This document shows, piece after piece, positions 10,741 through 20,334 of a stretch of 31,042 nt of DNA. The notes beneath the pieces were generated by a model. The model was not told the DNA's origin and did no database searches. It saw nothing but the letters and a program-made list of their open reading frames with translations. The DNA lies in assembly GCA_001579985.1 (NCBI GenBank), contig LRSR01001922.1, forward strand, positions 1-31,042. Direction: 5' to 3'. Position 1 is the stretch's first letter, and every line of letters starts with the position of its first letter. Made by a program: the position numbers and the translations under genes. This DNA is from Hypsibius dujardini. Taxonomy: Eukaryota; Tardigrada; Eutardigrada; Parachela; Hypsibiidae.

Positions 10741-13700
10741 GACTGTCTGACTGTCTGCTTGTCTGCTTGTCTGCTTGTCTGCTTGTCTGCCTGCCTGTCG
10801 GTCTGTCTGTTTGCCTAGATTTATGCCTGCTATCAAATTTATCCTTACTTTGACGCTGTCTGTCCTAGCAGTAGCAGTGCTCCCATCCGCAGTGGGAGTT
10901 CCCGAATCGAAATCCGCCATTATCGTGGAATGATGCGTAATACTACCACTCCGATCTCGACCATAACCGCTGTCCACCCGATCCAAAATATTCGAACTCG
11001 CACTGCGAAAATACTCCGACAGCGAGCGCTTCGTCATGCCGTCCTGATCCCTGGACGCCACCGGCCGAATCCTACGCTGACTCTGATGCTTATGGCGCTG
11101 CAACAGCACCCCCAAAACTGCATCCCGCAGCCCCGCCTCAAGTGACCCACTTTGAACCCACTCGTCAACCACCAAATTCCAGACATCCAGCAAATTGGAC
11201 GCCTCAATGTCCCACAGAATTAATCCGCTGGTCAGACAGCTGCGCAGCTCCATCAAGGAATGCAGCGGGAGGGACGCGACAAAGGGTTTGCTCCAGCGAT
11301 TTCCGCCTTCCTCTACGTTCTCTTCAAATTTCACCCATCTACAAAAGCGATCTTTTAGAGTAAAAACAATGGGAGAAGCGGGAGGGGTATTAAGATCGAG
11401 CACATTTTTTTGGCACCTTGCGGTTTCACGCCATTCCTGGTCGCCAGCCGGGATAGTTCCGTGTTTTTTTCCGGCTTTTAGTTCGATCAGTTCGCAGAAC
11501 AACGGCCGATGAAGATGTATCAGGAAAGGTTGCGGCTGGTCCTGATCCGGCCCGTCCTCCACACCCAGGGAGAACATGTTGGATCGGGTCTCTATATCCC
11601 CCACTGCAACGTTAACCACATATTGATTACCTACAAGTATACAGTACCGTATATATGTAAATCTATATCAGCCTCGTGAAAAAGCTGCAGCGAATCTAAT
11701 AAATATAAAAACAGGCCGTTATTTTGTTTCGCTGGGCGAAAACTTCGCAATTTCTTAAAAATTAAAAATATATTTCAAATGATACGAAGGTATATACATC
11801 TATGGGCTACAAAATGTCTTTCCACAACTGTGCTAAGATCTTCCCACTGGGGAGCTGGCATCGGAATTCTCAACTGTGTTCAGAAAGGACTGCCGATTTT
11901 TGGCGAATGACGGCCTAAAATCAATTAATCAAATTTACAAACGTCAGTTCATATTGCTTGTTGCATTAATTGAAAGTCTTTGCAGTTTTCCAGCTGTCAA
12001 CGTCAGGTATGTTTTTTTTCTCAAAATATTACGTTTTTATCATCCCCGTGTTTTCAAGAATGGAGAAGTTTTCTATGACATAAGGAGAAAAATGCTTCAA
12101 CAATATTTATTTAACCGTTTTGGCTCCACTCATTGAATTAAATGATTTGTTTTCGTTCTAATATATTAAAAATTGGCTCTGATATTTTAATTGACAAGTG
12201 AAATTGGTACTCGTTCAATCCAACAGATTAGTGTTCTGTTCAGTAAAGTATATGTGATAGGTCAGTGTATCTCATGAAACGTGAACGGGACACGTGATTG
12301 TTGTAATTTGAATTCGCACGTATGCGTTCAAGTAATTTGGTAAGAGTTTCTGTCAGCCCAATGCTTGCGTTGATTGCTTGAAACCGCGAAGCACTCAAAT
12401 GTAACGTGAGTTTGAATTTGGAGAAGTTCCTCACTTTCATTTGAGGTCTTCGAAAATTGATCGATTTTTATCAGGATAATCTTGGCGAAATAACTGTCAA
12501 ACGAAAGAAACCGGTACCGATGCTATTTCGGTACCGAACGAAGAGGAAGAAAAATCTGTTAAAGGCCATGCTACGACCAGCAATTCCAGGAAGAGTGCTC
12601 CATCGCCATTCCAGGATCCCGCCGCCAGTTGCACAAAGAAGCCCACTACATCGGGCAGGAAGGCCGAATATTCTATCTGGGAGTTCTTCTGTTTTAATGA
12701 AAAGCTGAACAAGTCGTTCTGCCTGAAGAATTGCTGATATTCTGTCAGCGACCGCAACACTGGCAACGCTGTTGCTCATCCCTGAACCAAAAATTACATT
12801 CATTTGGGAGCAATATTCCAAACAGGAGGTGGCCTGGGTACGGGAAAAGAAACAAAAGAAGCCAAAGCCACCTCTCGTTTAGCCAACGGTTCAGCTTCTC
12901 AAACACGGCGGCATCAAGCTTGTGTCGGACGTCAAGACACGATGGAATCCAACCCTGTTAATGCTCAAGCGACTCACCAAGCTGAAAATGCCGGTCAATC
13001 TCATCGTCATCAGTAAGGAAGTGAAGGGCAGTCTTACGATGGGGGAATGGAAAATCCTTTCTGCTGTGACTCACTTTTGGATGACTTTGATCAGGTCTGA
13101 CTTCGTCTTCTTGTTTCCAGTTATGTCATTTAATTCAGCCTGTCTGTCTGTCTATCTGTCTATCTGCGTATCTATCTGTCAGTTTGTTTCTTAGTGTTTG
13201 TTTGTTTATCTGTATTGTCGGTCTGTCATTCCGGATTTCCTTTTTTCAAGGTGACTAGAAGCTGTACTAGTGACAATGAATCGACGCTCCATAAGGTATG
13301 CCTTCAGCTGAAACGACTTGATGGACCAAGCCAAAAAGCTCGAGCTGGAGGAGAGTGATGCTGTTGCGCTGTGGGCTCTGCCGAACCAGATGGCATGAAA
13401 CTTAAAGGAGGACCTCTAAATTTGGTTTGGCTACATCATCGACAGTCGGCATCCTTATTATGATCCCATTTACATTGCTGCAGCCTATGGCATCCGTCGC
13501 TCAGCCAAATTCTGTCGGCGTCGGACCCGATCGACTATCGAAAGGGCCTTCTGCACTATCACTCCCTGCGAAACAAGCTTGTAGGAGTCCCGTTTGCCCA
13601 AGACGCGATTCTGGCTGCTTCGCACAATGAGCCGGCTCCAGAAGCACAAATTGTTGTTTCAGTTTAGATCCCTCACTGCGGCAGTCTTTGAAACCGCGTC

Positions 13701-14737
13701 AGCCGACCGTTCGATCTCAGTTCTCAAGACGGCGTAGGACTTTGAGATTGACTTCTATATGGCCCACCTGAAGTTCGCAGTTGACTTCGGGTAGTACGAT
13801 GATCTTGCCGATTTCTGGTAGAATTTTCTTTGCTCTCACCTCTGACGCTGGTCATTCTGGCAATTTCCGCTTTGTCTCCACCACCTGAGAGGTTCTTCTC
13901 CACAGCCAGTTTTGATACCGCCGCTCGGCGCAATCGCCTCACGGGTTCTAACTTAAAGCGCCGCTTTTTGATTGAGAAGCATCGGTCTCTTCTCAATGGT
14001 GCTTCGCTTATTAATTAGCTAGCGATTGAATACTCTGAAAGTAATTATGTGGTTGTTCCTTTTCTGATCTAAGAGTAAACTTTTGAGATTATAAATTCTG
14101 TATTTCCGGTACATATTCAGTATCTTGAGTACTGTATATTGTATGTACGAGTGCTTTTTTTCTGATAGCTTATACATTTTTGCGAAAATTAGTACATGGT
14201 GTCGTATCAACAGTTTCTGTTAGTCGTCATTTCCGCTTGCTAGCTAGCTAAAAGTCCTATACACTGAACATTTTTTTACCGTTGACAAAATTGATATATT
14301 TTAACATGAAATCTTTAAGAATTTTAGTTCTATTAAAATATTAAAATACAGCGCCCGAAAATTGTGTATTAGATTAGAAAGTAATTAAAGTTATTTCTTG
14401 GGCAAATAAAAAATAATTTTTTAGTTGAGTGGAAAAAGGTTATTAAAAAATCGATGCAATATTCTTTGCAAGACTTTTCGAAGGCCTCAACAACAGAATA
14501 TGTACACGATTTTATCATATTTCGCGACGTCCCGATGTATTTCAATTTTTCTAATTTTTAGTTTGAAAATGCGTACTTTAATATGCCTCTTTTAAATGAA
14601 ATTAAGTAAATAGTACAGAACAGAACCGCAATGAGCATTCTAGCCGACAATGATGTCGCAGTTGATATTTCAAGTTTAAGTCTTGGAAACTTACCCAAGT
14701 CGTAGTCCGCCTGAGTGAACAGTTTCGTTGGGTCCAT
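5843..14737 (-). CDS. SLC4-family Na+-coupled bicarbonate transporter, complete 13-exon gene
   Basis: Plasma-membrane bicarbonate transporter of the NBC/NDCBE branch. Minus-strand exons: 14737-14695, 11603-11417, 11338-10849, 10642-10397, 10289-10018, 9475-9301, 9219-9086, 8870-8264, 7535-7047, 6959-6783, 6693-6571, 6273-6035 and 5942-5843 (stop TGA 5845-5843); 3282 nt, 1093 aa. The Band-3 cytoplasmic domain has EWRETARWVKFEE (about 71-83), LLGP and [15 protein letters not shown] (about 351-365). The transport domain has [12 protein letters not shown] (about 492-503) and NPWW, MDQQIT and GVREQR in exon 9. The large extracellular loop has four cysteines and N-x-T sites, as in NBC proteins. DQQIT-x-VIVNRKE favours the Na+-coupled branch over AE exchangers; the exact paralogue cannot be assigned. 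The ATG at 14737 is the first in frame after a stop at 14833-14831. Intron 11 uses a GC donor (CGG|GCAAGT); a GT donor 30 nt further, also in phase, is possible. Confidence 0.95.
6322..6497. repeat. (ACAG)n tract in SLC4 intron 11
   Basis: Degenerate ACAG/GGCA tetranucleotides on the plus strand, CTGT in the SLC4 transcript. The tract fills most of intron 11 (6274-6570). The whole intron is stop-free in the SLC4 frame. Confidence 0.9.
7536..8263. other. SLC4 intron 8, AT-rich, no gene
   Basis: This 728-nt intron is AT-rich from about 7750 to 8200. Near the acceptor side (7600-7660) there is a short run of degenerate AAAGTTACC-like repeats. No coding content or RNA gene was seen. Confidence 0.7.
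9656..9956. repeat. (ACAG)n tract in SLC4 intron 5
   Basis: This is the longest repeat island inside a main gene: about 300 bp of ACAGACAG/GGCAGGCA units, with embedded copies of ACATAGAG. It fills most of the 542-nt intron 5. Every frame on both strands is open through it, giving artefactual LSVC-type or TDRQ-type translations. Confidence 0.95.
10688..10814. repeat. (CTGT)n tract in SLC4 intron 3
   Basis: At least a dozen nearly perfect CTGT units on the plus strand are followed by CTGC/CTTG variants. The tract fills most of the 206-nt intron between exons 3 and 4. It has the opposite orientation to the tracts in introns 5 and 11 of the same gene. Confidence 0.95.
12620..14018 (+). pseudogene. 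hAT transposase pseudogene with BED zinc finger and hATC domain
   Basis: Three parts of a hAT transposase can be read in order. A BED zinc-finger-like segment (12663-12810) has SIWEFF, paired-cysteine context, SFCLK and [10 protein letters not shown] core segment (about 12905-13100) has [17 protein letters not shown] and GEWKIL. A C-terminal part follows, with [19 protein letters not shown] (about 13430-13490) and the hATC dimerisation motif, read as [11 protein letters not shown] then RRNRL, at about 13830-14010. Frames change between the parts, and in-frame TGA/TAA/TAG codons occur in the BED and middle regions. Only about 150 bp separates the zinc finger from the TRWN core, far less than in full-length transposases, so the element is internally deleted as well as frameshifted. 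A CTGT tract splits the core from the DSRHP part. It is not functional as it stands. Confidence 0.85.
13138..13228. repeat. (CTGT)n tract inside the hAT remnant
   Basis: CTGT/CTAT/TTGT tetranucleotides lie between the TRWN core and the DSRHP block of the transposase. The tract was either an intron of the transposase or grew after insertion. Confidence 0.8.
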
Positions 14738-14833
14738 TAGGCCGGGCTTTTCAACAGTCCCCCGCCTATGATGGCCGTCACACTTGAAATTGATGCGCCC
14801 TTGGCGACAGATCACACACCTCACACTCACTCA

Positions 14834-17427
14834 AATTAGGCAACGCTTATTCGCTCTCATGCGGGCATATACAGCGCACTTCCGGCAGTAGAGGACGACG
14901 ACGGTTAACCAACCAGCAGCCGGGAAGCCAGATCGTTGGATCTTCGTCATCTACGAGTAACAAAAGCAGCAACTGCTTGCATATTAAATATGATACAATG
15001 TACAATCGATACGACGGAACAATCCACAATTCCGTAATGAGCAACAAATAATACGACAACACACATTTATGGCATTTTATCAGACCGGTTCCCTGTTTCG
15101 GCAAGGCTCGCTGCACTGCCGGCCGTCACAATTCGCGTTGCCTCTGTGTTGAGCGATAATGGTGATTTACTGCCGCATGGTTCGCCGCGGTACCGTGGAA
15201 GGAGGGGGGGATGGTCTGTCTGTGTAATACCGTGATTGCGAAAATTGTGGATGATGATAATAATATGGAAGGAAGGTGGCGCCCGCACTTTGTCTCGCGG
15301 CTCGTACCCGCAAATTGCATGCATGCATTGCTACTGTCATATCTTACCTCTTTATTATTCGGCAGATAACCCGCAAGAAAGCACGTCCCTCAGACGATGT
15401 ACGTAATATATATGAAATATTAGTTTTCTACAATCTGTACCTCCCAGCAGTTTGATTACTGACTATTAGGACCATGGGTACTAGGACCGTTTATGCCTAG
15501 GTTTTTACCTATGCTTAGGTATAAACACACCGATCCTCAGGTCCTCGTCTCCGAGTACCACACCTGTTTAATGGTAATTGCTTCCGGATCAACGTGTCGC
15601 ACTCTCTCTCTCATTCTCTCTTTCTTTGCCTCGCTCTTCCTCCTCGTCGGCGATCTCAAGGACCCAGCGCTTCTTTGGAGTGTCATTTTGCGAAAACGTC
15701 TTTGTCCCCGAACGTGCGGGGAATTAAATTGTCTAGAATAATCTTGCGTCTGACCTTGATCTGATAATTCCGAGATACTACTGTAAAGTGAGACATTCCC
15801 TGAAAACTTAGTTTGAGGAATATAGACTGACACAAATTCAACTAGAGAATAACTTAAGGAAGTAAGTAGTGCGATATTTCGTCGGAAGGGATAAACCGAT
15901 CTCGCCAGTCACTCTGTCACAACGCACACACATCCGGATTGTGTGTGTCCTACACTGTACTCTCATGGTGTTTTCATCTTGCCTGTGCATTGAAAAAATA
16001 CTTGGCTGGAACTAACCTGCTATCCGTAATATAAACATAATAACGAATCTCAAGTTTCAAAGACCCATGAAAATCTCCCACTTGGAACGGAAGTAGTCAG
16101 CTAACAGTTATCCGCGCAAAATCCCACGTAATTCCTATCCATGCTACAACTTGGTAGTTTTGAGCATTTCTCATATACACGGTATATTTATATGCATACC
16201 AATATATATATATATATGTATTTTTCAGACATGTAAACAAAGCATCAAAAGCATTTTTCCTCATCGGTTCTCTGTGCAGTGTGCGTCCGACTATGCGCGG
16301 ATCAATTCGTGCCCGCTCACTTATGCCGAACTAGAAGAAGCGTTGTGTGCCGAACTAGAAAGAAGCGTTGTGTGCCGAACTAGAAGAAGCGTTGTGTGCC
16401 GAACGTGTGTGCAGGAACGATCGCGACCTCTCCCCGGAAATTTGAAGCCGGAGAAAATGCGCGCGGGCGCTCAATCAGGCGTTGACGGACTTGCGAGACT
16501 TGTGGCCATATACATAAACTTTAATTACGCATTCATCACGGTCCCTGCTCTGTTGTCGGGTCTACCATATACGACTACAGTATGCGCCCCTTGCGAGAAA
16601 CCGGACGTATATACATGTATCCGGCAACCACCATGTAAATAAGTTAGACCAATATTCCCTACGCTCTCGTCAGACGTCTCTATAAGAGAGCTTCTGGTTT
16701 ATAAGCTCACGATCTCAAACAGTTAACGAAACCCAAATATTATGTGCTATAGTATTGCCATACCTGTCACGAACGGGAATCTGGATCACTCGAATGTCTA
16801 GGTTGGGACCCTTTTGGATGTCACTTCACATAGAAACTGGAGAACCCAGTGCAATTATTAAAGGATAAATATAAGGACGAACGAAAGTATACTAAATTTT
16901 GAACGGAAAAGCAGCTGTCAAATCATGTTCGTAAGCAACTGACCGATATAAAGGGATTGTATAGGCCACGTCCAGGGTCGATCACTTGCATAGTTAAGGT
17001 TGTTTTAAGGAGTTTCGCTCAGTCATCCTGGTTAAAAAGACAGCGAATCACGGCCAAAGGCAATACATAAAAATATCAAAAACTGCGGCTTTTTTTAACG
17101 CCAGCCACAAGTTATAAATGCGGACCAGGCAGTTCGTCCAGTTGACCACCACACAAGCGCTTGAATGGCGACCTTAACTGAGCGCGCACACGACACTTGA
17201 ATAGCGAGGGTCCTTCCGTTCCGTCAGCGGTTGTTTTCATACAGCGCGTGCGCGGAGTGTGTGTTGTTGTGTGGTACGCTAAAAAACAACAACTCAAAAC
17301 CGCCGCGTTCGTAAGTACATACAATATTACCATCGATCTGCCGAAGCGGCAAGGAAGTGGTCAGTAATTCTTATCAAGGAGGCGCGCTGTGATTGTTTGC
17401 CGGCTCGTCGTTGTTGTTTTCAGTGTA
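14834..17427. other. Intergenic region upstream of the SLC4 gene
   Basis: This region holds the presumed SLC4 5' flank, with no clear TATA or initiator. It also has a short AT microsatellite (16201-16217) and a three-copy 24-25-bp tandem repeat (16325-16404). ORFs of up to 163 codons occur, but the longest lacks an ATG start and includes the tandem repeat. No homologous exon or RNA gene was recognised. Confidence 0.6.
16325..16404. repeat. Three-copy 24-25-bp tandem repeat
   Basis: The unit GCCGAACTAGAAGAAGCG plus TTGTGT occurs at 16325-16348, 16349-16373 (one extra A) and 16374-16397, followed by a partial GCCGAAC. The extra base shifts frame between copies, which argues against a protein repeat. 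Confidence 0.9.
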
Positions 17428-17763
17428 CACACTTGCTTTTAATGCCCGTGTGCCCAAATTAAAGCCACCCTTTAAGCTTTGCCCCAGAAAAATTGGCGGG
17501 TCGGAGTTCGAGCCAATTCCAGCCAACGCGAGGAGCTGCTTTCGATCGATTAATTGATTGAGCAGATTCATCTTTTGCCGATCAAGCGTCCTTGATTGAT
17601 TTCTTGAGAGTTTTTCGATGCCTAAAATCCCCTAGTATAGTAAGCCACGACCTGTAACGCCGACCAAAGCTGGAATTGGCTCGAACTCGGACCTCCCTAT
17701 TTTGCTGGGCCAAAGTTTAAAGGGTGCTTTAACTTGAGCTTTTACGCATTAAAAGCAAGTGTT
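17428..17763. mobile_element. TA-flanked foldback (MITE-like) element, copy 2
   Basis: Arms of about 95 bp (17428-17523 and 17669-17763) are inverted copies of each other. They include a perfect 20-bp match, GCTGGAATTGGCTCGAACTC and its complement. The outer ends both read ACACTTGCTTTTAATGC inward and are flanked by TA (17426-17427 and 17764-17765). The 145-bp spacer has no ORF of note. TA duplication plus long inverted repeats fits a Tc1/mariner-type non-autonomous element. Confidence 0.75.
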
Positions 17764-17765
17764 TA

Positions 17766-18581
17766 CCAGTGCGACTGAGGACTCACTCGAACAACATACG
17801 CTGAGGAGCTCTAGTAGGGTACTTCAATGCATTGTGGTGGGCCCTGTTATTGTTTTTGCGAGGAGGTCGTCAAAGTGATTCGTCTTGTTTATAACGAGCC
17901 AGCAATTACTAATACCAAAAATAGCGTATTCATCTATCTGCCCCTTTGTATATACTAACTCTGACGGACATGTAAATTAAGAACTTCCTCCGGTGCTAAT
18001 GAATTGCTCTTGTTGATCTTTATAATCGATATGTACTTTTCGGTTTACGTTTAAATTAACCTATTAACGCCTGGTACCAAGTATCGGAGCCGCTTTAAGT
18101 GCCAAAATAGTTTTTCCTTGCAGAGTTCCATTCAATTAACAAAAAACTTCAATTTTCAATCTTTTTGGCAACATTAAAACATTTACTGTTTTTTGTATTT
18201 TTTTAAGGTCAAAGCTATTCGGCCGGTTTTTCTCCGGTTGCATGGGTAAGCCACTACTTGGGCTGCTCGGCCGGACTTTTTTCACAATATGCGACCACCT
18301 GTCAATTTTGAAGCGGATTACTGGATTTTTATAGTAAAAATTCGCAGAAGCCAGTAAATGATCAACTTGATGAATGCAAAACATTTTTTAGAAATTTTTA
18401 TTAGCTCACAGCCTTCCAAGACATAATTCACTAAAAAAAGAAAAAATGTTTAAGTTTGACAATTTCTGCAGGACGTTCGCCAAGCAGCAAATGACAAAGA
18501 CATGATATCTAAATTTCAGTCTCACACACCAACTTTCAATTAAAGCTAGCCATAGCAATTCCGATATCGTGAAACTTGGTA
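17766..18581. other. Intergenic, nothing recognised
   Basis: Moderately AT-rich sequence between two foldback elements. No exon-like segment, RNA gene or repeat was identified. Confidence 0.6.
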
Positions 18582-18895
18582 CATACATGGCCACAATTTT
18601 GGGTGACAGAGTTGGAGCCATCAGGGTGGTCTGAGTTTGAGTCATTCTTGGCTAGAACTTGCCACTGCTTTCTCCTGAATCTTGGATTTAACGCCCCAGC
18701 ACAACGGAAAAATTATATTGAGCAAGCTGCTCTAAATTCCGCCAAAATAAACAAGTTCAATCAATCGATCAATCGAGTCAAGGCTGAATGGTCAGCTGTG
18801 GTCAGGAGCACGTGCGCGCAGTGAATGAATTCGGCTCGAACTCGGACCACCATTTTTGGCTTAAAGTCTACCACCCAAAATTGTGGCCATGTGTG
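18582..18895. mobile_element. TA-flanked foldback (MITE-like) element, copy 3
   Basis: The inverted arms are about 70 bp: 18582-18650 and about 18826-18895. Both read CAYACATGGCCACAATTTTG then GGTG inward, followed by a less conserved stretch and then GGTGGTCYGAGTTYGAG. TA lies at both borders (18580-18581 and 18896-18897). The inner YCGAGTTCGAGCC core is shared with the element at 17428-17763, so the two probably belong to one superfamily. No coding capacity was seen. Confidence 0.7.
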
Positions 18896-18987
18896 TACAT
18901 ATATCAAAATAACTTGTATTTGACACTGTCTCATGCAGAAATTAATTTGGAATCGATTGACATCAACGATATCTTTTGCGAGTGTCA

Positions 18988-19071
18988 AGGGGCGGAGCTT
19001 TGTGTGGTTTCGAAAAGGACTGGGTTTATTTGTTGATCCCAGTTTTTGACGATTGGCCTATAGCTCCGCCC
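18988..19071. repeat. Small inverted repeat (hairpin) with GGGGCGGAGCT stem
   Basis: GGGGCGGAGCT near 18989 pairs with AGCTCCGCCCC near 19061, with a loop of about 60 nt. No flanking duplication or RNA-gene signature was seen. Confidence 0.55.
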
Positions 19072-19752
19072 CTGGAATCCAAACTAACATTTGGCTGATG
19101 CCAATCAATTTCAAATGAAATTTTAGATAGAGCACGGTCGAAACCAAAATAATTTTATTTCGATTTGTACGGCTGGTACATTATGCAGGAATTTTACTTG
19201 AGTCGCTTTGAGTTTGGGCCAGCAAAAGGGGTGACACTAGGAATAGGTCGGATTTCTCGTATATTTACAATCCGAATTTGGAATCGTCAAAAACTAGCTG
19301 AATCCGCTAATAACTGCATCGAGTTCAAAATTTTGCACGTACCGTTTTCAGGCTAAAAAAACTACTGAACACTGATTGGTCTGTTCCACCTTTGGTTACG
19401 TTCGCTCGATTGGTTGATTGCATTAATGGTTTTGATTGTTGATTTGATTGTAGTAGCGGATCCGGCGGCGTGTTGAAGAGTGATAAATGAGTAATTAATA
19501 ATAATTAGCTAAGCGTGAACCATGTACAGCAAATGCCAAATGCAAGGGTAAAGTGCTTCATTTGAGAGCTTTTGTTTTGTTTTGTTCCCATTCAATTGTT
19601 CCTTTCCTTCTGTTGAGAATGTTCCACTGGGACTGATTGAATAGGCTCCGCCTTTTCGTCGTCCACATTGGCTAGAGCGGCGGCCATCAGTCGACCAATC
19701 AACAATTCAAACGTCAAGTGCCACGCCCCTATCCCATGTGATTTCCCGCATA

Positions 19753-19853
19753 CAGACACTATGATAGAATGCTTGGCCAACCGAGTTCGAGCCATCCTGA
19801 TTGCATCAGCAGTTTTGGCTTTAACTCGGTTAGCCCAGCATTTTGGCCACGTG
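19753..19853. mobile_element. TA-flanked foldback (MITE-like) element, copy 4
   Basis: A short palindromic element. The left arm has AATGCTTGGCCAACCGAGTT. The right arm is its near-complement, read inward as AAAATGCTGGGCTAACCGAG then TTAAAGCC. TA borders lie at 19751-19752 and 19854-19855. It closely resembles copy 1 at 4985-5105. Confidence 0.65.
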
Positions 19854-19855
19854 TA

Positions 19856-20334
19856 TTACACAGTGTAAATAACGGAGAAAGAGCAAAGTTTACAACACAA
19901 CTGTTTTGGTTTTTCTTCTTTCTCCCTCACACTTCCTTCGCCTCCGCAGTTTCCCAACGAAGAACTCTCTCCCGCTCACGGTGACTTATCGATCCATCAG
20001 CTGGTGCGTCGAATACGCAAAAAATGCTTCGCTATTGAAAACGCGTCGCGAGTACGTCATGTTCCTCTATATTTAGCCGTTAGAGTTGGCCCGGAATTCA
20101 ATTTTAATTCTTTTCCCTCTCCGGGGTGTCTTCAGCTTCAACTTGGTTTTTCTTCTCTTGAAGCTCATCACTGACTGCTGTTTCCACCTCGGATTTGGAC
20201 TCGGATTTCTTTGTTCATTTGCTACCTCTGAGGACATGTTGCAACCGAGGATCACGTGTGGTGGTCGTTGTAAAATTTGAGGAGAGAAGACGGTGTGCTT
20301 TTTTGTCGAGGACGAAGGGGAATTTTCCCTCTCC
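19856..20334 (+). promoter_or_regulatory. LMBR1 5' flank / presumed promoter and 5' UTR
   Basis: This is the stretch immediately upstream of the LMBR1 start codon. An in-frame stop (TGA 20278-20280) precedes the ATG, so the 5' UTR begins within it. No core promoter motif could be fixed. The antisense strand has a broken small ORF (20104-20237), described in the findings. Confidence 0.4.

Larger units (their letters stand above)
12263..14266 (+). mobile_element. Decayed hAT DNA transposon in SLC4 intron 1
   Basis: The element lies antisense to SLC4 and carries the transposase remnant described separately. Candidate terminal inverted repeats are the 8-bp CAGTGTAT at 12263-12270 and ATACACTG at 14259-14266. 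CAGTG is a common start of hAT ends. No clear 8-bp target-site duplication flanks them, so the outer limits are uncertain; the transposase homology itself spans about 12620-14010. Confidence 0.5.

Noticed and set aside
11876-12136. 86-codon plus-strand ORF in SLC4 intron 1
   Set aside because: GTG start, AT-rich, no similarity to hAT or other families.
16151-16642. 163-codon plus-strand ORF
   Set aside because: Non-ATG start, AT microsatellite at the 5' end, and a frameshifting tandem repeat inside.
17500-17525. tRNA box-B-like GAGTTCGAGCC in the foldback elements, suggesting a tRNA-derived SINE
   Set aside because: There is no matching A box or tRNA fold; long inverted arms with TA borders fit a DNA-transposon MITE better.
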